Below, piece by piece: positions 1 to 5,276 of a stretch of 5,276 nucleotides of DNA (position 1 is its first letter; every line of letters starts with the position of its first letter). The notes beneath the pieces were generated by a model. The model had not been told where the DNA came from, ran no database searches, and saw only the letters and a list, made by a program, of their open reading frames with translations. Source of the stretch: Pseudomonadota bacterium (GTDB taxonomy: Bacteria > Pseudomonadota > Alphaproteobacteria > Rhizobiales > Rhizobiaceae). Made by a program: the position numbers and the translations under genes. The DNA is taken from contig JAEYXI010000195.1 in the NCBI GenBank assembly GCA_023428515.1, positions 1 to 5,276 on the forward strand. Reading direction: 5' to 3'.

Positions 1-5
1 CCTCG

Positions 6-148
6 GATGAGTGAGGTTTGGCGCCTTCATCCCAAGTTGGCGAGCAGCACCCGCCTTCCTCATCCTGAGGCGCGAGCCCGCACGCAATCCGAAATCAAGC
101 AAAATCATCAGGCGGGCGAGCCTCGAAGGACACACCACCTCACTCACC
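6..148. repeat. Palindromic intergenic repeat element with nested inverted repeats (MITE/REP-like)
   Basis: This non-coding leader is built from nested inverted repeats. The outermost pair is a perfect 10-bp match, TGAGTGAGGT at 8-17 against ACCTCACTCA at 137-146, and it gains one more pair (6 with 148) after a mismatch. Inside it, 63-81 (TCCTGAGGCGCGAGCCCGC) is an imperfect inverted match of 111-130 (GGCGGGCGAGCCTCGAAGGA). Between these lies an A-rich spacer at about 86-110. A small palindrome, CCTCA-TCC-TGAGG, sits at 58-70. The CCTCATCCTGAGG...CGAGCC...GCCTCGAAGGA wording resembles, from memory, a repeat common between genes in Mesorhizobium and relatives. I see no transposase and no convincing protein-coding gene. 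The outer boundaries are inferred from the inverted repeat, and no clear target-site duplication is visible. Confidence 0.6.
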
Positions 149-151
149 AAA

Positions 152-181
152 TTGACTTTTGTCAGCGGTCGTGACTATTGT
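152..181 (+). promoter_or_regulatory. Candidate promoter/operator upstream of the SorC-family regulator
   Basis: TTGACT at 152-157 matches five of six bases of the sigma-70 -35 consensus. The best -10 candidate is TATTGT at 176-181 with an 18-bp spacer (four of six bases). If this is used, transcription would start at about 188, essentially at the ATG at 187, so either the transcript is leaderless or the promoter is a different one. The same stretch holds three copies of a TGAC/GTCA half-site: TGAC 153-156, GTCA 161-164 (together TGAC-N4-GTCA) and TGAC 172-175. Such symmetry next to a regulator gene suggests autoregulation, but this is only a weak sequence-based guess. Confidence 0.3.
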
Positions 182-186
182 CGGAA

Positions 187-1152
187 ATGGCAATCCGACC
201 GGCAGACCAGATCGTCCACAAGGCTGCGTGGCTCTATTATGCGCACGGCCTGAGGCAGGATCAGGTCGCGCAGCAGCTTAACATTTCGCGCGCTTCCGTC
301 GCCATGTATCTGCGCAAGGCGCGCGAGACGGGCATCGTCAACATCTCGACCTCGACCCAGCTCTTCACCGACGACGTGATGGCGCGCGAGATCGAGGACG
401 CCTTCGGCCTCGACGCGGTGTGGATCGCCCCGCATGGCGACCATGTCGACCCCGCCGCCGAGGTGCCGGTGCTCGCGGCGAGCGTCTTCCTGGAACTGGT
501 CAAGAAGGGCGACAGGATCGGCGTCGCCTGGGGCCAGACGGTCTATTCGATCGCCGACGTCATGGCCTATGCCGACCTGCAGGACGTCACCGTCGTCCAG
601 CTCTGCGGCAATCTTGGCGCGCCCTTCGCCTACCGCCCGGACCAATGCACTATGGAGATCGCCCGGCGGCTCAACGCCAAGGGCCTGAACTTCTATGCGC
701 CGCTCGTGCTTTCGACCGAAGCCCTCGCGCAGCAGCTTCGCAACGAGCCCGTCATCCGCGAGCAACTGTCAGGCATTTCCGACTGCGACCTGGCGCTTTA
801 TTCGATCGGCACGGTCGACGCCGAGAGCCATGTCGTCAAATGCGGCGCGCTGACGATGGACGAAATGGACGCACTCCGCCGCGAAGGCGCCGCCGGCGTC
901 GTCGCCGGCCAGATCATCGACCGTAACGGCGCGCTGCTTGACTGCAGCTACAACCGCCGCTGCATTTCGGCCGAACTCCCATCGCTGCGCGCCATCCCGA
1001 AGCGTCTCGTCGTCGTTCAGGAGGCAAACAAGTTCGAACCGCTGCTTGCCGGCCTTGCCGGCGGGCTCTGCACCCACCTCGTCGTCAATCATGCGATGGC
1101 GAAGCGCCTGCTCGACCATGCGAAAGCGGCCGGCCGGCGCAAGGCATCCTAG
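187..1152 (+). CDS. SorC-family sugar-binding transcriptional regulator
   Basis: This is a cytoplasmic DNA-binding regulator that in its family responds to a phosphorylated sugar and controls nearby catabolic or uptake genes. Counting from the ATG at 187 it has 321 residues, normal for the family. Residues about 12-53 form a helix-turn-helix of the SorC/DeoR kind (YYAHGLRQDQVAQQL followed by NISRASVAMYLRKA). The rest, about 60-315, is the SorC sugar-binding domain: GDRIGVAWGQTV at about 108-119, the REGAAGVVAG-QIIDRNGALLD block at about 232-252 that matches the family's conserved G-A-x-G-x-x-x-G-x-x-x-D-x-x-G region, and a C-terminal EANKFEPLLAGL-type ending. A TTG at 178 would add three residues. 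An in-frame TGA at 172-174 rules out anything longer. Neither start has a clear Shine-Dalgarno sequence. It lies 73 bp before the aldolase-dehydrogenase gene on the same strand, so that gene is its likely target. The ligand is unknown. Confidence 0.9.
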   Translation: MAIRPADQIVHKAAWLYYAHGLRQDQVAQQLNISRASVAMYLRKARETGIVNISTSTQLFTDDVMAREIEDAFGLDAVWIAPHGDHVDPAAEVPVLAASVFLELVKKGDRIGVAWGQTVYSIADVMAYADLQDVTVVQLCGNLGAPFAYRPDQCTMEIARRLNAKGLNFYAPLVLSTEALAQQLRNEPVIREQLSGISDCDLALYSIGTVDAESHVVKCGALTMDEMDALRREGAAGVVAGQIIDRNGALLDCSYNRRCISAELPSLRAIPKRLVVVQEANKFEPLLAGLAGGLCTHLVVNHAMAKRLLDHAKAAGRRKAS

Positions 1153-1225
1153 CCGACGAAAAACTGTCATCGGCCTGTCGCCAAAACCTTTCAAACGCAA
1201 ACATCGAACAATCCGGACAAAGATC
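1153..1225 (+). other. Intergenic gap between regulator and aldolase-dehydrogenase genes
   Basis: This 73-bp spacer contains no convincing terminator. Its only hairpin is GCCGA (1152-1156) with TCGGC (1170-1174), a 5-bp stem around a 13-base loop that begins in the regulator's stop codon and has no T tract. I see no good sigma-70 promoter. Read-through from the regulator, and therefore a two-gene operon, is the simplest reading. The 9-mer TGTCATCGG at 1165-1173 resembles TGTCAGCGG at 160-168 upstream of the regulator and could be a shared operator half-site. Confidence 0.4.
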
Positions 1226-3280
1226 ATGAAGAACCTGTGGAACGACGCCGAGGCCGAAAAGCTGGTCGAGCATTATGCCGCAAAAGGCGTCGGCCGGGAC
1301 CTTGCGCTGCGTGTCTACACGACCCGCCTGCTCGGCGGCGACCCGCGCCTCGTGCTGCATGGCGGCGGCAACACCTCGGTCAAGTCCAAGGCCGTTGATC
1401 TCGTCGGCGACGAGTGGGACGTGCTCTGCGTCAAGGGCAGCGGCTGGGACATGGGCGTCATAGAGCCTCAAGGGTTGCCGGCGGTGAAACTCGGCGCGCT
1501 GCTCAAGGCGCGCAAGCTGCCAAAGCTGTCTGACGAGGACATGGTGGCGCTGCAGCGCGCCAATCTCATCGACCCATCCTCGCCTAACCCCTCGGTGGAG
1601 ACGCTGCTGCACGCCTTCCTGCCGCACAAATTCGTCGACCATACGCACTCGACCGCCGTGCTCGGCCTTGTCGACCAGGACAACAGCGAGGAGATCTGCC
1701 GAAAAGTCTTCGGCAAGACTTTTGGCTTCGTGCCCTACATCATGCCGGGCTTCGACCTCGCCAAGGCGGCGGCGGAGATCTTCGAGCAGGACACGTCGGT
1801 CGAGGGCCTGATCCTCGACAAGCATGGCATTTTCACCTTCGGCGACGACGCGAAGCAGGCCTATACGCGCATGATCGACGCGGTCACCGCGGCCGAGGAT
1901 TTCATCACCAAGGGTGGCAAGGCAGCACCCGCCAAGGCCGCGCTGCCGGCGAAGGCTGCCACCGCCGCCGAGATCGCGCCGACGCTGCGCGGCGCGGTGG
2001 CGGTCGACAAGGGCGAGGGGCGTTTCGACCGTATGATCGGCGACTTCAGGGTGTCCGACACCATCCTGGACTTCCTGTCGTCGTCGAAGCTCGGTGATCT
2101 CGCCGCGCGCGGCGTCTCGACGCCCGACCTCTCGATCCGCATCAAGACCGGGCCGATGGCGCTGCCGGCGCCGGAAGCAGGCAAGCTCGGCGACTACAGG
2201 TCGATTATCAAGGAGCACGTCGCGCAGTTCGCGAAAGACTATCGCGCCTATTTCGAAACCAACGACGCCCTGGACGACGTGAAGCGCACCATGCTCGACC
2301 AGATGCCGCGCCTCAGCCTCGTGCCCGGCGTCGGCATGTTCGGCCACGGCCGCACGCTGAAGGACGCGAAGATCGCGTCCGACGTCGGCGAGATGTGGAT
2401 CGAGGCGGTCAAGGGCGCAGAGGCCATCGGCGACTTCAAGCCGCTGTCCAAGGCTGACCTCTTCCCGCTCGAATACTGGTCGCTGGAACAAGCGAAGCTT
2501 GCCTCCAACAAGCCGAAGCCGCTGACCGGCCAGGTCATGCTGGTCACCGGCGGCGCCGGCGCGATCGGCGCGGCGACGGCAAAGCTCTTCGCCGACTACG
2601 GCGCGCATGTGGTGGTAGTCGATCTCGACGCCGACAAGGCGGCCGAAGCAGCGAAGAAAGCCGGCAACAACTCGATCGGCGTCGGCGCAGACATCACCGA
2701 CCCCGCGCAGGTCCGGGCGGCCTTCGACAAGGCGGTAGCGGTCTATGGCGGCGTCGACATCCTCGTCTCCAATGCGGGTGCGGCCTGGGAAGGCAGGATC
2801 GGCGAACTCGACGACGCCGTGCTGCGCAAGAGCTTCGAGCTCAACTTCTTCGCCCACCAGTCGGCGGCGCAGAATGCGGTGCGCATCATGCGGGAGCAGG
2901 GCACCGGCGGCGCGCTGCTCTTCAACACCTCCAAGCAGGCGGTGAACCCAGGCCCGAAATTCGGGGCCTACGGTTTGCCCAAGGCCGCGACGCTGTTCCT
3001 GTCCAGGCAGTACGCGCTCGACTACGGCGCGGACGGCATCCGCTCCAACGCGGTCAACGCCGACCGTATCCGCTCGGGTCTGCTGACCGACCAGATGATC
3101 GCCAGCCGGTCGGGCGCACGCGGCGTGTCCGAGAAGGAGTACATGTCCGGCAACCTGCTCGGCCAGGAAGTGACGGCGCATGACGTGGCGCAGGCCTTCC
3201 TGCACCACGCGCTGGCCGATCGCACCACCGCCGACGTCACCACCGTCGACGGCGGCAACATCGCGGCGACGCTACGCTGA
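1226..3280 (+). CDS. Bifunctional class II aldolase / short-chain dehydrogenase (rhamnulose-1-phosphate aldolase-like fusion)
   Basis: This 684-residue cytoplasmic enzyme has the aldolase-dehydrogenase fusion layout known from sugar catabolism. The N-terminal part is a class II zinc aldolase: HGGGNTS at 45-51, the phosphate-binding-type KGSGWDMG at 70-77, E125, the zinc pair H139 and H141 (DHTHS), and a third histidine H200 (KHGIF). Residues 250-430 are a family-specific middle region. From about 434 on it is a classical SDR: TGGAGAIG at 441-448, D466 after the second strand (favours NAD over NADP), D489, NAG at 516-518, N540, and the catalytic S569-Y582-K586 set. The expected reaction is retro-aldol cleavage of a ketose 1-phosphate to DHAP plus an aldehyde, with the aldehyde then oxidised or reduced. 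The ATG at 1226 is preferred because the open frame further upstream lies inside the regulator gene, the aldolase fold begins here, and a weak GGA sits at 1215-1217. Rhamnulose-1-phosphate is one candidate substrate, but the N-terminus differs from what I recall of canonical rhizobial RhaD, so no symbol is given. Confidence 0.92.
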   Translation: MKNLWNDAEAEKLVEHYAAKGVGRDLALRVYTTRLLGGDPRLVLHGGGNTSVKSKAVDLVGDEWDVLCVKGSGWDMGVIEPQGLPAVKLGALLKARKLPKLSDEDMVALQRANLIDPSSPNPSVETLLHAFLPHKFVDHTHSTAVLGLVDQDNSEEICRKVFGKTFGFVPYIMPGFDLAKAAAEIFEQDTSVEGLILDKHGIFTFGDDAKQAYTRMIDAVTAAEDFITKGGKAAPAKAALPAKAATAAEIAPTLRGAVAVDKGEGRFDRMIGDFRVSDTILDFLSSSKLGDLAARGVSTPDLSIRIKTGPMALPAPEAGKLGDYRSIIKEHVAQFAKDYRAYFETNDALDDVKRTMLDQMPRLSLVPGVGMFGHGRTLKDAKIASDVGEMWIEAVKGAEAIGDFKPLSKADLFPLEYWSLEQAKLASNKPKPLTGQVMLVTGGAGAIGAATAKLFADYGAHVVVVDLDADKAAEAAKKAGNNSIGVGADITDPAQVRAAFDKAVAVYGGVDILVSNAGAAWEGRIGELDDAVLRKSFELNFFAHQSAAQNAVRIMREQGTGGALLFNTSKQAVNPGPKFGAYGLPKAATLFLSRQYALDYGADGIRSNAVNADRIRSGLLTDQMIASRSGARGVSEKEYMSGNLLGQEVTAHDVAQAFLHHALADRTTADVTTVDGGNIAATLR

Positions 3281-3288
3281 TCGACTAC

Positions 3289-3311
3289 GCCGGGCGCCCT
3301 TGGCTCCCGGC
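3289..3311 (+). terminator. Probable terminator hairpin after the aldolase-dehydrogenase gene
   Basis: Starting 8 bases after the stop codon, GCCGGG (3289-3294) pairs perfectly with CCCGGC (3306-3311). The stem continues past a C/T mismatch with GCC (3296-3298) and GGC (3302-3304), closing on a CTT loop. The stem is GC-rich and well placed. The following bases (TCGCTCTGTCGT) are only moderately T-rich, so termination may be partial or need Rho. Confidence 0.5.
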
Positions 3312-3324
3312 TCGCTCTGTCGTA

Positions 3325-3356
3325 GCCTCCTGCCGTTACGTCAGCAGGCGGGAGGC
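3325..3356 (+). promoter_or_regulatory. Hairpin enclosing the Shine-Dalgarno sequence of the M23 gene
   Basis: GCCTCCTGCC (3325-3334) can pair over its full ten bases with GGCGGGAGGC (3347-3356), with nine Watson-Crick pairs and one G-T wobble around a 12-base loop. The 3' arm contains GGAGG (3351-3355), the strong Shine-Dalgarno sequence 9 bases before the ATG at 3365. In the transcript this fold would hide the ribosome-binding site, so it could lower or control translation of the peptidase-like gene. It could also be a second, tandem termination hairpin for the upstream gene, although no T tract follows. Confidence 0.5.
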
Positions 3357-3364
3357 GGGTCGCT

Positions 3365-4531
3365 ATGCGGTTTCCGATATGGGTTCTTTCAGCCCTCGTT
3401 GCGCTCTTGGTGCTATCGGGAGGTGCGCAGGCTGCGGATGTAAAGCTCACGCCGTTGACCGCCGAGATCATCGCCCCGCCACACGTCGTTCCGGGCTCGG
3501 ATGGCAAGCGCCACCTCGTTTATGAGCTTGCGGTGACCAACATCACCGGCGGCGACGTTCGCTTCGAGAAAATCGCGGTTCTCGATCCTGACAGCGGGAC
3601 TATTCTTGCAACGCTTGGCCCGGACCAACTCGCAGAACGCGTCACGCCGGGCGCCAGCCGTGGCCACGAGACGCGTGAGCTGGCAGCCTACCAGTTCGCG
3701 GTCGTGTTCATGCATGTCGCGCTGGCCGAAGGTGCCACGATACCGGCGCACATCACGCACGAGATCACCGCGCATTTCGCTGTGATGGACGGCGACATGA
3801 CGATGACGATCGGCGAGGGGGCGATTGTATCAACGCCGCCAGTCGTCCTCGGGCCGCCTTTGCGCGGCGAGGGTTATGTCGCCGCCGACGGCTGCTGCGA
3901 TTCGATCCGCCACGTCCGCGCTTTGCTGTCGCTCGACGGCAAATTCCATCTCGCCCAGCGCTTCGCTATCGACTGGGAGCAGATCGACGACAAGAACACG
4001 CTGGTCACCGGCGACACGACGGTGCCGGCGAACTACCACATCTACGGCAAGCCCATCCTCGCGGTCGCGGACGGTATTGTCGTGGGCACAAGCAACGACC
4101 TGCAGGACCAGGTGCCCGGAGCGTTGCCGGCCAACCTGCCGCTCGACGAAGCCGACGGCAATTTCGTCGTGCTCGACATCGGCTCCGGCCTCTTCGTCAA
4201 CTACGCCCACATGCGACCGGGCAGCGTGAAGGTGAAGCTCGGCGACAAGGTCAAGCGCGGCGACCTCCTCGGCGAGGTCGGCAACACCGGCAACAGCCAG
4301 GCGCCGCATCTGCACCTGCACGTCATGGACGGCGCTTCCCCGCTGGCCTCGGACGGCCTGCCCTACGTCTTCGACAGCTTTGCCATCACGGCGGTCGACG
4401 AGGCCGGCACCGAGGATTTCGACAAGGCGGAGGCGACCGGATCGCCGCTGACGCTCACGCCACGCGTCCCGCCACAACAACTCGAGAACGTGTTGCCGCT
4501 CGACCTCTCGGTCGTCGATTGGCCCGAATGA
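3365..4531 (+). CDS. Secreted M23/LytM-family metallopeptidase-like protein
   Basis: This is a 388-residue exported protein. Residues 1-23 are a typical signal peptide (short basic start, hydrophobic core about 5-18, cleavage after AQA), with no second membrane segment. Residues about 25-165 are a beta-rich N-terminal region of unknown role. The C-terminal part, about 195-335, is an M23/LytM domain whose family cuts peptide bonds in peptidoglycan or in other periplasmic targets: D203 in RFAIDW, H282 in NYAHMRPGSV, the KLGDKVKRGDLLGEVGNTGN stretch, and PHLHLHV with H315 and H317. The first zinc ligand, normally a histidine four residues before D203, is arginine (R199) here, so activity is uncertain. 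A vicinal cysteine pair is at 177-178. The start is fixed by GGAGG 9 bases upstream. It follows the sugar enzyme gene by 84 bp that hold two hairpins, so it is probably an independent unit, and its function has no obvious tie to sugar catabolism. Confidence 0.88.
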   Translation: MRFPIWVLSALVALLVLSGGAQAADVKLTPLTAEIIAPPHVVPGSDGKRHLVYELAVTNITGGDVRFEKIAVLDPDSGTILATLGPDQLAERVTPGASRGHETRELAAYQFAVVFMHVALAEGATIPAHITHEITAHFAVMDGDMTMTIGEGAIVSTPPVVLGPPLRGEGYVAADGCCDSIRHVRALLSLDGKFHLAQRFAIDWEQIDDKNTLVTGDTTVPANYHIYGKPILAVADGIVVGTSNDLQDQVPGALPANLPLDEADGNFVVLDIGSGLFVNYAHMRPGSVKVKLGDKVKRGDLLGEVGNTGNSQAPHLHLHVMDGASPLASDGLPYVFDSFAITAVDEAGTEDFDKAEATGSPLTLTPRVPPQQLENVLPLDLSVVDWPE

Positions 4532-4537
4532 TTCAAC

Positions 4538-4563
4538 AAAAGGGCGCCTTGCGGCGCCCTTTT
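4538..4563. terminator. Bidirectional intrinsic terminator between convergent genes
   Basis: AAAAGGGCGCC (4538-4548) pairs perfectly with GGCGCCCTTTT (4553-4563) around the loop TTGC, giving an 11-bp stem with a GC-rich core. The T tract serves the plus-strand M23 gene, whose stop is 6 bases upstream. The A tract reads as a T tract on the minus strand and serves the sugar-binding protein gene, whose stop is 23 bases away. This is the clearest regulatory element in the window. Confidence 0.95.
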
Positions 4564-4586
4564 CTGCTTCAGCCTTGCGGCCGAAA

Positions 4587-5276
4587 TCACTTCGCGTTCG
4601 GGTTCGGCATCCAGGCCGGCATGGCGACATCGGCATGGGCGAACTGCGGCAGCTTCGCGGCGAGCTCTTCCATGTTCTTGATGTCGTTGTCGTTGAGGTC
4701 CTTCTGGGTGATCAGCGTCGGCGGGATGATCACCGACTTGCCGACCTCCTCGCCGGCGAGGAGCTGCGCCAGCGCGCGCACCGAGACCTGGCCGACGACG
4801 GCCGGGTTGGTCGCGGCGGTCGCAACCCACGCGCTGCCCGGCTCGCGCATTGCTGCGATGTCGGAGGTCGATATGTCCGCCGAGTAGATCTTGATGTCGG
4901 ACGACAGGCCGGCCTCGTCGACCGCGATCTTCACGCCCTTGGCGAACTCGTCATAGGGCGCGAACATGACCTGGATGTCCGGGTTCGCCGTCAGCACCGA
5001 GCGCGCCTGGTTGGCGACCGAGTTGGCGATCGGATTGTCGAGCGTACCGAACATCGCCGCCTCGTTGATGCCCGAATACTTGGCCTTGAACTCCTTCCAG
5101 GTCTCGTCGCGGCGGTCGAGCGGCGCGATGCCGGCGACGTAGACGTAGCCGGCCTTCCAACTCTCGCCATTGTCCTTGATCGCCTGCTCGAGCGCGAGGC
5201 GGGCGAGGTCGCGGTCGGACTGCTCGATCTGCGGGATCTTGTCGTTCTCGACGTTGACGTCGAAGGCGACGACCTT
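4587..5276 (-). CDS. Periplasmic sugar-binding protein of an ABC importer (C-terminal part, runs off the right edge)
   Basis: The reading frame stays open from the right edge to TGA at 4589-4587, giving the last 229 residues. The N-terminus and signal peptide lie outside the window. The visible part begins KVVAFDVNVENDKIPQIEQS and continues through DRDLARLALEQAI, AGYVYVAGIAPLDRR, a VLTANPDIQVMFAPYDEFAKG segment and an MREPGSAWVATAATNPAVVG segment to the end MPNPNAK. These are landmarks of the type 1 periplasmic-binding fold of carbohydrate importers (Peripla_BP_4, ribose/galactose-binding type): the inter-domain strand, the DNNP/DEFA-like hinge region and the C-terminal lobe. The protein would bind a sugar in the periplasm and deliver it to a membrane permease and ATPase, whose genes are probably beyond the window. 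An internal ATG at 5054 is not the start, because homologous sequence continues upstream of it. The ligand cannot be told from this fragment; the nearby aldolase-dehydrogenase makes a (deoxy)sugar plausible. Confidence 0.93.
   Translation of the reverse strand, partial: KVVAFDVNVENDKIPQIEQSDRDLARLALEQAIKDNGESWKAGYVYVAGIAPLDRRDETWKEFKAKYSGINEAAMFGTLDNPIANSVANQARSVLTANPDIQVMFAPYDEFAKGVKIAVDEAGLSSDIKIYSADISTSDIAAMREPGSAWVATAATNPAVVGQVSVRALAQLLAGEEVGKSVIIPPTLITQKDLNDNDIKNMEELAAKLPQFAHADVAMPAWMPNPNAK

Noticed and set aside
11..253. A small 80-codon plus-strand open frame over the left-hand repeat
   Set aside because: It is read through palindromic repeat sequence and into the regulator gene in another frame, and has no domain or ribosome-binding site.
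938..1225. A 96-codon N-terminal extension of the aldolase-dehydrogenase
   Set aside because: The extension lies mostly inside the regulator gene in another frame and is Ser/Arg/Pro-rich. The aldolase homology begins at the ATG at 1226.
1085..3208. A 707-codon open frame on the minus strand opposite the aldolase-dehydrogenase gene
   Set aside because: It is very Arg/Val/Ala-rich with no recognisable domain, and the plus-strand frame carries all catalytic motifs of two enzyme families. Long antisense frames are expected in high-GC genes.
3300..3330. A possible sigma-70 promoter for the M23 gene (TTGGCT with a TAGCCT-like -10)
   Set aside because: Both boxes are weak and both fall within the hairpins; not distinguishable from chance in this GC-rich gap.
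3830..4636. A 268-codon minus-strand open frame opposite the M23 gene
   Set aside because: It runs across the bidirectional terminator, has low-complexity Arg/Val-rich composition and no motif; it is a shadow of the M23 reading frame.
4519..4887. A 122-codon plus-strand open frame at the right side
   Set aside because: It overlaps the terminator and lies opposite the well-supported sugar-binding protein gene; no independent support.
1..5276. CRISPR array, tRNA/rRNA genes, phage or toxin-antitoxin genes
   Set aside because: No regularly spaced direct repeats, no cloverleaf or rRNA-like sequence, and no protein with such motifs was seen on either strand.

Overview
The window looks like chromosomal sequence from a high-GC alphaproteobacterium, most likely of the order Rhizobiales (Mesorhizobium-like). 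The grounds are strong G/C bias at third codon positions, the protein families present, and a palindromic intergenic repeat at the left edge with the CCTCATCCTGAGG...GCCTCGAAGGA wording I associate with rhizobial genomes. The organism call is an inference, since there is no rRNA or other marker.

Left part (1-3280): a repeat-rich leader of about 150 bp is followed by a SorC-family sugar-responsive regulator (187-1152, plus strand). After 73 bp comes a 684-residue fused enzyme (1226-3280) that joins a class II (zinc) aldolase to a short-chain dehydrogenase. This is the architecture of rhamnulose-1-phosphate aldolase/lactaldehyde dehydrogenase enzymes. The fusion would cleave a phosphorylated (deoxy)sugar and oxidise or reduce the released aldehyde. 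The regulator and enzyme are probably co-transcribed, and the regulator probably senses a sugar phosphate of the same pathway. The exact sugar cannot be read from the sequence.

Middle (3281-4563): two back-to-back hairpins fill the 84-bp gap. The first looks like a terminator for the enzyme gene. The second encloses the Shine-Dalgarno sequence of the next gene, which encodes a secreted M23/LytM-like peptidase-family protein (3365-4531). Its function seems unrelated to sugar use, and one canonical zinc-ligand histidine appears to be arginine. A textbook 11-bp hairpin with A and T tails (4538-4563) ends this gene and can also serve the convergent gene on the other strand.

Right part (4587-5276, minus strand): the C-terminal 229 residues of a periplasmic sugar-binding protein of an ABC importer, running off the right edge. 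It may bring in the sugar handled by the left-hand enzyme, but its convergent orientation and the intervening M23 gene make that link only plausible.

Overall this is a fairly ordinary carbohydrate-use locus. I found no convincing evidence for a new defence, mobile or RNA-guided system. The points most worth a second look are the hairpin over the M23 ribosome-binding site, the substituted zinc site, and the nested-palindrome repeat next to the regulator's promoter region.
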